Shown here piece by piece: positions 9,168 through 17,025 of a stretch of DNA of 64,000 bases. Each line of letters starts with the position of its first letter. Within the stretch, counting starts at the first letter, position 1. The translations under genes were made by a program, and so were the position numbers. Below the pieces are notes generated by a model. It worked only from the letters and a program-made list of their open reading frames with translations, was not told where the DNA came from and did no database searches. Origin of the DNA: Roseovarius nitratireducens (GTDB lineage: Bacteria; Pseudomonadota; Alphaproteobacteria; Rhodobacterales; Rhodobacteraceae); assembly GCF_002925845.1 (NCBI RefSeq), contig NZ_PDNI01000036.1, positions 124,001-188,000 of the forward strand, in the 5' to 3' direction.

Positions 9168-10222
9168 CCGTGGTCGCCGGGGATCGCCGCGCCGCGCTGA
9201 TCCCGGCGCTGGCGCAGGCACTCGACGCGGCGGGCATCGCCCCCGGAACGCCGGAATTGATGCCCGACACCGGGCTTGCGCATGACCACGTGCGCCTTGG
9301 CGGCACCGGCTGGATCGCGCGGCTGCCCAAGCAGAGCCAGATGCAACTGGGGGCCGCCGAGAATCTCGCCTACCAGGCCGCCTGTTTCACCCGCGCGAGC
9401 GCCTCCGGCCACGCCCCGCGCCTGCACGCCGTGCTGTCGCCCTCGGATGCGCTGCCGCGCGGCGGGCTGGTGGTGGAAGAAATCGTGGGGCGGGTTGCCC
9501 GCCTGCCCGAGGATCTGCCCGCCATCATGGCCGCCCTCGCCGCGATCCACGCCCTGCCGGTCCCGGAGAAGGACAGGCGCCCGCCGCTCCTTGACCCCGC
9601 CGACCCGCTGGCCGGGCTGCTGGAGGAAATCGGGGCGCAGGCGGCCTACCTGCACGCGGTGGACCCACAAACGCGGGCAATCATCGAGACCCACTTCGCC
9701 GCCCTGCGCGATCTGGCCGCCGATGGACCCCGGCCGCCCAAGCGGCTCATTTCCTTCGACGCCCACCCCGGCAATTTCCTGATCACGCCCGAGGGCCGCG
9801 CCGTTCTGGTCGACCTGGAAAAGGCCCGCTACAGCGCGCCGCCGCTCGATCTGGCCCATGCCACGCTTTACACCTCGACCACCTGGGACGTGGCCACCCA
9901 CGCGGTGCTGACGCCTGAGCAGGTGGCGGATGCCTGCCATCATTGGCTCGATTACCTGCCCGGACCCGAGCGTGCCGCCCTCGCGCCGTGGATCCTGCCG
10001 ATGCGCCGCGCCATGTGGCTCTGGTCGATGACATGGTGCGCGAAATGGCGTGTGCTGTCGGGGGCAGAGGCCAAGGCGACGCAGGACGGCGAGGACTGGG
10101 CGGCGGACAAGAGCGAGGCGGCGCTGATCGCCCATGTCCGGGGCCGCGTCGATCACTATCTCGCCCCCGCCACGGCGGCGCGGATGGATCAGGACTTCGC
10201 GCGTCTGGCCAATACACTATAA
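9164..10222 (+). CDS. APH/choline-kinase-like phosphotransferase
   Basis: A 352-aa protein of the aminoglycoside-phosphotransferase/choline-kinase superfamily. The catalytic loop reads 'ISFDAHPGNFLI' (catalytic Asp and the Mg-binding Asn present; the usual HGD is SFD) and the second metal Asp is in 'VLVDLEKA', so it looks catalytically competent. The family phosphorylates hydroxyls of small molecules such as choline, thiamine, homoserine or sugars, and only some members confer antibiotic resistance. Its ATG overlaps the radical SAM stop, and the importer genes follow 28 nt later. A salvage kinase acting on the imported solute is the simplest inference. Confidence 0.8.
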   Translation: MTVVAGDRRAALIPALAQALDAAGIAPGTPELMPDTGLAHDHVRLGGTGWIARLPKQSQMQLGAAENLAYQAACFTRASASGHAPRLHAVLSPSDALPRGGLVVEEIVGRVARLPEDLPAIMAALAAIHALPVPEKDRRPPLLDPADPLAGLLEEIGAQAAYLHAVDPQTRAIIETHFAALRDLAADGPRPPKRLISFDAHPGNFLITPEGRAVLVDLEKARYSAPPLDLAHATLYTSTTWDVATHAVLTPEQVADACHHWLDYLPGPERAALAPWILPMRRAMWLWSMTWCAKWRVLSGAEAKATQDGEDWAADKSEAALIAHVRGRVDHYLAPATAARMDQDFARLANTL

Positions 10223-10250
10223 CAAGACAACCCAACCAGGAGACCTCGAC

Positions 10251-11468
10251 ATGATCCGACAGATGCTGACATCGCTGGCAGCCCTTGCGCTGGCCGCACC
10301 GCTCGCGGCGCAAGAGGTGACACCCGACCCAAGGGATTGGGACGCGATCACCGGGGCGGCGGAGGGGCAGACCGTCTATTGGCACGCCTGGGGCGGCTCG
10401 AATGCCATCAACGACTATATCGCCTGGGCGGGCGACGAGGTGGCCGGGCGCTATGGCGTCACCGTCGAACATGTCAAGCTCAAGGACACCGCCGACGCCG
10501 TCAGCCGCGTCATTGCCGAGAAATCGGCGGGCAAGGATTCCGGCGGCGCGGTCGATCTCATCTGGATCAACGGCGAGAATTTCGCGGCGATGAAGGAACA
10601 GGGGCTGCTCTATGGCCCCTGGGCCGAGGACCTGCCCAACTGGCAATACGTCGATGTCGAGGGCAAGGCCGCCGTGACCTCGGATTTCACCGTGCCCACC
10701 GAGGGGCTGGAGGCCCCCTGGGGCATGGCGCAGATCATCTTCTACCACGACACCGCGCGACTGGCCGAGCCGCCCCGCTCGATCCCCGCGCTGCTTGACT
10801 GGGCGCAGGACAATCCCGGCCGCTTCGCCTATCCGCAGCCGCCGGATTTCCTCGGCTCGACCTTTCTCAAGCAGGCAGTGATGGAGCTGGCCCCCGACCC
10901 GTCGGCGCTGACCAGGCCGGTGAGCGAGGAGAGCTATCACGAGGCCACCGCGCCGCTCTGGGATTACCTCGACGATCTCACGCCCAACCTCTGGCGCGGC
11001 GGCGCGGCCTATCCGCAATCGGGGCCGCGGCTGATCCAGCTCATGAACGATGGCGAGATCGACCTCGCGCTCAGCTTCAACCCCAACGAGCCCTCCAACG
11101 CCATCGCCAATTTCGAGCTTCCCGGCACGGTGCGCAGCTACGTGCTCGACGGCGGCACCATCGGCAATGCGAGCTTCGTCGCCATCCCCTACAACGCCAA
11201 CGCCAAGGCAGGCGCGCTGGTGCTCGCCAATTTCCTGCTGTCGCCCGAGGCGCAGGCGCACAAGCAGGATCCGGCAGTCTGGGGCAACGGCACGGTTCTG
11301 GCGATGGACGAGCTCTCCGCGCAGGATCGCGCCCGCTTCGACGCGATAGAACTCGGCGTGGCAACACTCACCCCCGCCGAACTCGGCGAGGCGCTGCCCG
11401 AGCCGCATCCCTCCTGGATGGTCCGGCTGGAGCAGGACTGGACCGCGCGCTACGGCGTCGGCCAGTAG
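10251..11468 (+). CDS. ynjB: ABC transporter substrate-binding protein, YnjB family
   Basis: Periplasmic receptor of 405 aa. ATG 10251 follows an AGGAG site and begins a Sec signal peptide (MIRQMLTSLAALALAAPLAA). The mature protein contains 'VYWHAWGGSNAINDYIAWAG' and 'DLIWINGENFAAMKEQGLL', typical of the uncharacterised YnjB branch of type-2 periplasmic-binding proteins, related to iron and thiamine receptors. It is the first of three adjacent YnjBCD-type transporter genes. The ligand of this family is not established to my knowledge; the co-encoded kinase suggests a phosphorylatable small molecule. Confidence 0.82.
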   Translation: MIRQMLTSLAALALAAPLAAQEVTPDPRDWDAITGAAEGQTVYWHAWGGSNAINDYIAWAGDEVAGRYGVTVEHVKLKDTADAVSRVIAEKSAGKDSGGAVDLIWINGENFAAMKEQGLLYGPWAEDLPNWQYVDVEGKAAVTSDFTVPTEGLEAPWGMAQIIFYHDTARLAEPPRSIPALLDWAQDNPGRFAYPQPPDFLGSTFLKQAVMELAPDPSALTRPVSEESYHEATAPLWDYLDDLTPNLWRGGAAYPQSGPRLIQLMNDGEIDLALSFNPNEPSNAIANFELPGTVRSYVLDGGTIGNASFVAIPYNANAKAGALVLANFLLSPEAQAHKQDPAVWGNGTVLAMDELSAQDRARFDAIELGVATLTPAELGEALPEPHPSWMVRLEQDWTARYGVGQ

Positions 11469-11474
11469 GCCCGC

Positions 11475-13214
11475 GTGCGCGCCGCTGCCAGCATCCCCGT
11501 CCCGGCGCGTCTCGCGCGGCGGGCGCGGTTTCTGCACTGGGCCCCGCTGCTGACGCTGGCGGTGATGCTGGGGCCGGTGCTGGCGGGGCTTCTGGGCACG
11601 CTCGCCCCGGCGCTGGGCTACATGCCCGCGCTGGGCGGGCACAGCCTTGGCCTCGCCGCTTTCGAGGCGCTCGCGGCCTGGCCGGGCCTGCCGCGTGCGG
11701 TGGCGCTCAGCCTCGGGGTGGGGTTTGCCGCCACGGCGCTGTCGCTCGCCATCGTCACGCTGATCTGCGCGGGCTGGGCGGGCACGCGGACCTTCGCCGC
11801 CATCGAGCGGCTGTTGTCGCCGCTCCTGTCGGTGCCGCACGCGGCGGCGGCCTTTGGCCTCGCCTTTCTCATCGCCCCCTCGGGCTGGATTGCCCGCGCG
11901 CTCTCGCCCGGGCTCACGGGATGGGCGCAGCCGCCCGACCTGCTGATCCTTCAGGACCCGGCGGGCCTCAGCCTCATTTTCGGGCTGGTCACCAAGGAGG
12001 TGCCGTTCCTGCTGCTGATGACGCTGGCGGCGCTGACGCAGGTGCGCCCGGGCCAGAGCCTGCGGGTGGCGCAGGCGCTGGGCTATGCGCGCGTAACCGG
12101 CTGGCTAAAGGTGATCTTTCCACTGGTCTACCGCCAGATCCGCCTGCCGGTCTACGCGGTGCTGGCGTTCTCCATGTCGGTGGTGGACGTGGCGATCATC
12201 CTCGGGCCCAACACGCCGCCGACTCTGGCCGTGCAGGTGGTCCGCTGGATGAGCGACCCCGACCTCGCCCTGCGATTCCAGGCGGCGGCGGGGGCGGTGC
12301 TGCAACTGGGGCTGGTGCTGTTCGGTCTCGGCCTGTGGCGGCTGATCGAGATGGCCGTGGCCCGCGCCGGGCGCGCGTGGATCGTGCGCGGCGGGCGCGG
12401 GCGGCGCGGCACCGGGCGGATGCTGCGGATGGGCGCGCTGGTGCTGGGCGCGCTGGCCGCACTCGCGGTGATCGCGGGGCTGGGCGGGCAGGTGGTGTGG
12501 TCCTTCGCCGGTCTCTGGCAGTTTCCAGACCTGCTGCCCGACGGGTTTACCTTTCGCAACTGGGATCGCCACGGCCCGCGCCTCGCCGGTCCCGGCATCG
12601 AGACGCTGCTCATCGCCGGGGCGGCAACGGGGCTGGCGCTGCTGCTGACGCTGGCGAGCCTCGAGGCCGAGCACCGCCACGGCCTGCGCCCCGCCACGCG
12701 GGCGCTGTGGCTGCTCTACCTGCCGCTGATCGTGCCGCAGGTGGCGTTTCTCACCGGCTTTCAGACGCTGTCGATCCTGACGGGCGTCGATGGCGGGCGC
12801 GCGGCGGTGGTGCTGGCGCATCTGGTGTTCGTGCTGCCTTACGTCTTCCTGTCGCTGTCGGACCCGTGGCGCGCATGGGACGCGCGGCAGGACATCGTGG
12901 CGCGCGCGCTGGGCGCGGGGCCGGATCGCGTGCTCTGGGCGGTGCGGCTGCCGATGCTCTTGCGTCCGCTCCTCGTGGCTGCGGCGGTTGGCTTTGCCGT
13001 CTCGGTGGGGCAATACCTGCCGACGCTGTTGGTGGGTGCGGGTCGCGTGGCGACGCTCACCACCGAGGCGGTCGCCTTGGCCGCGGGCGGTGACCGGCGG
13101 GCCATCGGGGTCTATGCGCTGGCGCAGACGGCGGCGGCCTTTGCCCCCTTCGCGCTCGCCGTGCTGCTGCCCCGCATCGCCTGGCGCAACAGGAAGGGGA
13201 TGCGCGATGGATGA
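11475..13214 (+). CDS. ynjC: ABC transporter permease, YnjC family (fused double permease)
   Basis: A 579-aa inner-membrane protein with two tandem binding-protein-dependent permease domains (about residues 1-280 and 310-570), as in YnjC. Each half carries an EAA-like loop: 'RVAQALGYARVTGWLKVIFP' in the first and 'IVARALGAGPDRVLWAVRLPM' in the second. The start is GTG 11475, 6 nt after the ynjB-like stop and with only a weak ribosome site, which suggests coupling. One gene thus supplies both halves of the channel. Confidence 0.83.
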   Translation: MRAAASIPVPARLARRARFLHWAPLLTLAVMLGPVLAGLLGTLAPALGYMPALGGHSLGLAAFEALAAWPGLPRAVALSLGVGFAATALSLAIVTLICAGWAGTRTFAAIERLLSPLLSVPHAAAAFGLAFLIAPSGWIARALSPGLTGWAQPPDLLILQDPAGLSLIFGLVTKEVPFLLLMTLAALTQVRPGQSLRVAQALGYARVTGWLKVIFPLVYRQIRLPVYAVLAFSMSVVDVAIILGPNTPPTLAVQVVRWMSDPDLALRFQAAAGAVLQLGLVLFGLGLWRLIEMAVARAGRAWIVRGGRGRRGTGRMLRMGALVLGALAALAVIAGLGGQVVWSFAGLWQFPDLLPDGFTFRNWDRHGPRLAGPGIETLLIAGAATGLALLLTLASLEAEHRHGLRPATRALWLLYLPLIVPQVAFLTGFQTLSILTGVDGGRAAVVLAHLVFVLPYVFLSLSDPWRAWDARQDIVARALGAGPDRVLWAVRLPMLLRPLLVAAAVGFAVSVGQYLPTLLVGAGRVATLTTEAVALAAGGDRRAIGVYALAQTAAAFAPFALAVLLPRIAWRNRKGMRDG

Positions 13215-13842
13215 GGGTCTGCGGTTCGAGCACCTGGCGATTTCGCTGGGCCCCGAGCGGCTCATCGCGCTCGATTGCACGGTCGGCCCCGGCGAGGTGC
13301 TGACGGTGATGGGACCGTCCGGGTCGGGCAAGTCCACGCTGCTCGCGGCGATCACCGGCACGCTCGATGCGGCCTTTACCATGACCGGGCGCATCCGGCT
13401 CGACGGGCATGATCTGTCGGGCCTGCCCACAGAGGCACGGCGCATCGGCATCCTGTTCCAGGATGAATACCTGTTTCCGCATCTCTCGGTCGGGGCCAAC
13501 CTCGCCTTCGGGCTGAAGCCCGAGGTGCGTGGCCGCGCCGCCCGCCGCGCGCGGATAGAGGCGGCGCTGGCCGAGGTCGGCCTCGAAGGGTTTGCAGACC
13601 GCGACCCGGCGACGCTCTCGGGCGGTCAGCGGGCGCGGGTGGCGCTGCAACGGATGCTGCTGTCAGAACCGCGCGCGCTGCTGCTCGACGAGGCGTTCTC
13701 CAAGCTCGACACCGGGCTGCGCGCGCAGGTGCGCGCGCTGGTGTTCGACACCGCCCGCCAGCGGGCGCTGCCGGTCCTGCAAGTCACCCACGACCATTCC
13801 GACGCCGAGGCAGCGGGGGGAGAGGTGATGACGGTGGGGTGA
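13207..13842 (+). CDS. ynjD: ABC transporter ATP-binding protein, YnjD family
   Basis: A compact 211-aa ABC ATPase that energises the YnjBC-type importer. Visible motifs are Walker A GPSGSGKST, Q-loop 'GILFQDEYLFPHLSV', signature LSGGQRAR, Walker B 'ALLLDEAFSKLD' and switch His in 'LQVTHDHSD'. It starts at ATG 13207, overlapping the permease stop by 8 nt. It closes the operon that began with the radical SAM gene and converges on pheS. Confidence 0.85.
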   Translation: MDEGLRFEHLAISLGPERLIALDCTVGPGEVLTVMGPSGSGKSTLLAAITGTLDAAFTMTGRIRLDGHDLSGLPTEARRIGILFQDEYLFPHLSVGANLAFGLKPEVRGRAARRARIEAALAEVGLEGFADRDPATLSGGQRARVALQRMLLSEPRALLLDEAFSKLDTGLRAQVRALVFDTARQRALPVLQVTHDHSDAEAAGGEVMTVG

Positions 13843-13891
13843 GCATGTGCCCCGCGCGGAATCAGAGCGCGCCTTGCGCGCTCCCGCGCAT

Positions 13892-13923
13892 CGTCATGCC
13901 AGAGGCATGCCTTCGGCATGACG
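13892..13923. terminator. Long inverted repeat between convergent ynjD-like gene and pheS
   Basis: A nearly uninterrupted palindrome of 32 nt (CGTCATGCC at 13892-13900 with its complement at 13915-13923, joined by a palindromic AGGCATGCCT core; one mismatch and one G-U). It sits in the 240-nt gap between two convergent genes, where a bidirectional terminator is expected. There is no long T-run on either side, so efficient intrinsic termination is uncertain. The rest of the gap shows no gene. Confidence 0.5.
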
Positions 13924-14082
13924 CCGCCCCCCGGCACGGCGATATTGCCGCAACCTGCGCCCCGCTTGGGCCTAGTGCGAATTTGGCTGCCATAAAGCGC
14001 GCAGAACCATCGTCGGATCGCCGCGCCGCGGCCCGTCGATGCGCGGTGCTGCTGTTAGGTCGGCACCAACCCGCTCCGCCGC

Positions 14083-15156
14083 CTACCGCGACAACCCGCC
14101 ATGCAACGTCGGCACATCCAGCGCGGCGAACCCGTAATGCCGCAGCCACCGCAGGTCTGAATCAAAGAACGCCCGCAAATCCGGTATCCCGTATTTCAGC
14201 ATCGCGATGCGGTCGATCCCCATGCCGAAGGCAAAGCCCTGCCATTCATTCGGGTCGATATTCCCGGCCTCCAGCACGTTGGGATGCACCATCCCCGACC
14301 CGAGGATTTCCAGCCAGTCATCGCCCTCGCCGACCTTGAGCGTCCCGCCCTCCCAGCTACAGCGGATATCCACCTCTGCCGACGGCTCTGTGAACGGGAA
14401 ATGCGAGGCGCGGAATCGCAGGTCGACGTGATCGACCTCGAAGAACGCCTTGACGAATTCCTCCAGCACCCATTTCAGGTTGGCCATGGAAATATCGCGG
14501 TCGATGGCCAGCCCCTCGACCTGGTGGAACATCGGCGTATGCGTCTGGTCGTAATCCGCGCGATAGACGCGGCCCGGCGCGATCACCCGCAAGGGTGCGC
14601 CCTGCGCCTGCATGGTGCGGATCTGCACCGGCGAGGTATGGGTGCGCAGCACGTGCGGCGGGCGGTCGTCGCCCTCGGCACGGTGCATGTAGAACGTGTC
14701 CATCTCGGCGCGCGCGGGGTGGTGGCCGGGGATGTTGAGCGCGTCGAAATTGTACCAGTCGCTCTCCACCTGCGGCCCCTCGGCCACGGCAAACCCCATG
14801 TCGGCAAAGATCGCCGTGACCTCCTCGGTCACCTGAGACACCGGGTGGATCGTGCCCTGCCGCCGGGGGCGCCCCGGCAGCGTCACGTCCAGCCATTCGC
14901 CGCGCAGCCGCTCGTCGAGCGCGGCATCCGCCAGCGCCGCCTTGCGCGCGGCGAGCGCCGAATTGATCTCGTCCTTGAGCGCGTTGAGGCGCGGCCCCGC
15001 TTCCTGCCGCTCCTCCGGGCTCATCTTGCCCAGTTCGCGCATCTTCAGGCTGATCTCGCCCTTCTTGCCCACGGCCTGCACGCGCAGCGCCTCGAGCGCG
15101 GCCTCGTCTTCGGCCCCGGCGATGGCTGTCAGGTATTTCTCGCGCAGGTCGCTCAT
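14083..15156 (-). CDS. pheS: Phenylalanine--tRNA ligase alpha subunit
   Basis: Catalytic alpha subunit of the (alpha-beta)2 class II enzyme that charges tRNA-Phe (357 aa). An N-terminal coiled-coil region (about residues 1-85, '[20 protein letters not shown]') precedes the catalytic core. The core shows '[21 protein letters not shown]', '[11 protein letters not shown]', motif 2 '[21 protein letters not shown]' and motif 3 '[18 protein letters not shown]'. ATG 15156 is preferred over an in-frame GTG 9 nt upstream. pheT is not adjacent: the downstream neighbour is convergent, so the beta subunit must be encoded elsewhere. Confidence 0.97.
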   Translation of the reverse strand: MSDLREKYLTAIAGAEDEAALEALRVQAVGKKGEISLKMRELGKMSPEERQEAGPRLNALKDEINSALAARKAALADAALDERLRGEWLDVTLPGRPRRQGTIHPVSQVTEEVTAIFADMGFAVAEGPQVESDWYNFDALNIPGHHPARAEMDTFYMHRAEGDDRPPHVLRTHTSPVQIRTMQAQGAPLRVIAPGRVYRADYDQTHTPMFHQVEGLAIDRDISMANLKWVLEEFVKAFFEVDHVDLRFRASHFPFTEPSAEVDIRCSWEGGTLKVGEGDDWLEILGSGMVHPNVLEAGNIDPNEWQGFAFGMGIDRIAMLKYGIPDLRAFFDSDLRWLRHYGFAALDVPTLHGGLSR

Positions 15157-15227
15157 GTCCGTCACCCCGATATTGTCCCCGGCGGGTTAGCGCGCCTGCG
15201 CGCGGGGCGCAAGCGCGCCCACGCCCC

Positions 15228-15692
15228 TCAACCCGGCAGGATGCGCGCCTGAAAGCAGTTGTTGCGTGCCGAACGCACATCGACATGGGCCACCCCGGGC
15301 CAGCCGAGCGCCCATTCGGCATGGTCCATCAGCGCATCGGCGGCCACCACCTTGCCGGTGCCATAGACGATGCGCTCATCCGCGCCATAGCCCTTGAGCA
15401 GGTAGTCGGGACTCGCGCGCAACGCGGGTGGGATGCCCGCGCCCTCGAACCGCGCACAGGGCGCGGCACAGACAAAGATCGGCCCGGTCTCGGCATAGGG
15501 GTGCAGCCCGGCAAAGGGGCGATGCGCGAGCACCAGCATCTCCGCCCCTTCCGGGATGAAATCGAGGCAATGGCGGCAGGGGTTGCCGCTGCCGAGCGCC
15601 ACCTGCCGCTCGGGCGGGTTGCCATAGGCGTCGGGCGCGCCGGAACGCCAGGCGGTGACGAGATCGGTGGTCAGGGCGGTGATCCTGGGCAT
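15228..15692 (-). CDS. DUF1203 family protein
   Basis: A 154-aa cytosolic protein matching the DUF1203 pattern: 'NPCRHCLDFIPEGAEMLVLAHRPF', 'YAETGPIFVCAAPC' and 'LLKGYGADERIVYGTG'. Paired cysteines (CRHC, and one near 'FVCAAPC') might bind metal, but no activity is known for the family. It lies 71 nt upstream of pheS and 45 nt downstream of the channel gene on the same strand, so it could share their transcript. Confidence 0.8.
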   Translation of the reverse strand: MPRITALTTDLVTAWRSGAPDAYGNPPERQVALGSGNPCRHCLDFIPEGAEMLVLAHRPFAGLHPYAETGPIFVCAAPCARFEGAGIPPALRASPDYLLKGYGADERIVYGTGKVVAADALMDHAEWALGWPGVAHVDVRSARNNCFQARILPG

Positions 15693-15737
15693 GGCGGGCC
15701 TCCTCGGGAATGATGGCCCAAGCTTGCCCCGCCCCGC

Positions 15738-16556
15738 TCAGTCGCGCGACCCGGAACCTGCGGAATCGTGGGCACGCGCCTCCTGCCCTTCGCGCATCAT
15801 CTCCTCCAGCCGTTCGAGACGGCTCAGCACCTCGTCGCGATAGGTGTCGGTCTTTTCCACGTCCTCGGCGTGATGTGCGTCCTGCATCGAGTTGACGATG
15901 AGGCCAACCAGCAGGTTCACCACGGCGAAGGTGGTAACCATGATGAACGGGACAAAAAACGCCCAGGCATAGGGAAACTGCTCCATCACCGGGCGCACGA
16001 TCCCCATCGACCACGATTCCAGCGTCATGATCTGGAAGAGCGAATAGGCCGAGCGCCCGAGATCGCCGAACCACGCGGGGTACGCATCGCCGAACAGCTT
16101 GGTCGCCATCACCGACCCGATGTAGAAGATCATCCCCATCAGCAGGAAGACCGAGCCCATCCCCGGCAGCGCCGTCACCAGCCCCTCGACCACGCGCCTG
16201 AGCGACGGTGCCACCGACACCACGCGCAACAGGCGCAGGATGCGCAGCGCCCGCAGCACCGACAGCCCTTGCGTCGTCGGCACCAGCGAGATGCCCACGA
16301 TCACGAAATCGAAGACGTTCCAGCCGCGGCGAAAGAACCCGGCGATCCCCCGCGCATAGAGCTTGGCCACGATCTCCACCACGAAGATCGACAGGCACAA
16401 CTTGTCCAGCGCGACGATCAGCGCCCCCGCCCGCGCCATCAGCGGCTCGACCGTTTCCAGCCCGAGGATCACCGCGTTGAACAGGATCACGCCGAGAATG
16501 GCGTTCTGGAAAAGCGACGTGTCGAGAAACCCGCCCACGCGGTTGCGAAAATTCAT
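15738..16556 (-). CDS. Voltage-gated sodium channel, NaChBac/NavSp type
   Basis: A 272-aa six-helix ion channel subunit; four copies form the channel. The S4 voltage sensor has regularly spaced arginines ('LSVLRALRILRLLRVVSVAPSLRR', written here only to show the R-x-x-R spacing). The pore carries TLESWSM, the Na+-selective filter of bacterial Nav channels. S6 ('FVPFIMVTTFAVVNLLVGLIV') is followed by an acidic neck and a heptad-rich tail ('VLSRLERLEEMMRE') that forms the four-helix coiled coil of this family. NavSp from Ruegeria pomeroyi is a known relative. Likely roles are motility or ion and pH homeostasis in sea water; that is inference. Confidence 0.92.
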   Translation of the reverse strand: MNFRNRVGGFLDTSLFQNAILGVILFNAVILGLETVEPLMARAGALIVALDKLCLSIFVVEIVAKLYARGIAGFFRRGWNVFDFVIVGISLVPTTQGLSVLRALRILRLLRVVSVAPSLRRVVEGLVTALPGMGSVFLLMGMIFYIGSVMATKLFGDAYPAWFGDLGRSAYSLFQIMTLESWSMGIVRPVMEQFPYAWAFFVPFIMVTTFAVVNLLVGLIVNSMQDAHHAEDVEKTDTYRDEVLSRLERLEEMMREGQEARAHDSAGSGSRD

Positions 16557-16635
16557 GTCCTGCCCGTCTGTTCGCGCTGCAATTGCGGGTCATATGGGCG
16601 CGGATGCCCGGCACCGCAAGCGCGCGTCTCGGGCG

Positions 16636-17016
16636 TCACGACCTTTGCAGCATCCGGCCCAGCGGACGGCCACCGATGATGTGCAGATGATAATGCTGCA
16701 CCTCCTGCACGCCGTCCTCGCCGGCGTTGGTGATGGCCCGAAAACCCTTGCCGCCGATACCCGGCCCGACGCCCGTCAAGCGGCAGATCTCGGCCACCGT
16801 CCGGCTGAAATCCACGATCTCGGCATCGCTCGCCTCGGTCACGAAATGGGCGTAGTCCACATAGGCCCCTTTCGGGATCACCAGCACATGCACCGGCGCC
16901 TGCGGCTGGATGTCCTCGAAGGCGAGCGTGTGCCCGGTCTCCAGCACGGTCTTGTTGGGAATCTCGCCGCGCAGGATTTTCGCGAAAACGTTCTGGTCGT
17001 CGTAGGTATAGGCCAT
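16636..17016 (-). CDS. HIT family (HinT-like) nucleotide hydrolase
   Basis: A 126-aa histidine-triad protein. The active-site motif HYHLHII gives the three spaced histidines, and the N-terminal 'NVFAKILRGEIP' with 'AFEDIQPQAPVHVLVIPK' is typical of the HinT branch, which hydrolyses purine nucleoside phosphoramidates. The full domain is present. It lies 9 nt downstream of the glycosyltransferase gene, so the two are probably cotranscribed, though no functional link is evident. Confidence 0.92.
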   Translation of the reverse strand: MAYTYDDQNVFAKILRGEIPNKTVLETGHTLAFEDIQPQAPVHVLVIPKGAYVDYAHFVTEASDAEIVDFSRTVAEICRLTGVGPGIGGKGFRAITNAGEDGVQEVQHYHLHIIGGRPLGRMLQRS

Positions 17017-17025
17017 GTGGTCTCC

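Noticed and set aside
9164-10222. Aminoglycoside resistance gene
   Set aside because: It has the APH fold, but it sits in a metabolic operon and lacks resemblance to known resistance enzymes; a salvage kinase is more likely.
13843-14339. Plus-strand 166-codon open frame overlapping the 3' end of pheS
   Set aside because: It overlaps pheS, is Arg/Pro-rich without motifs, and has no ribosome site. It is a shadow of the opposite strand.
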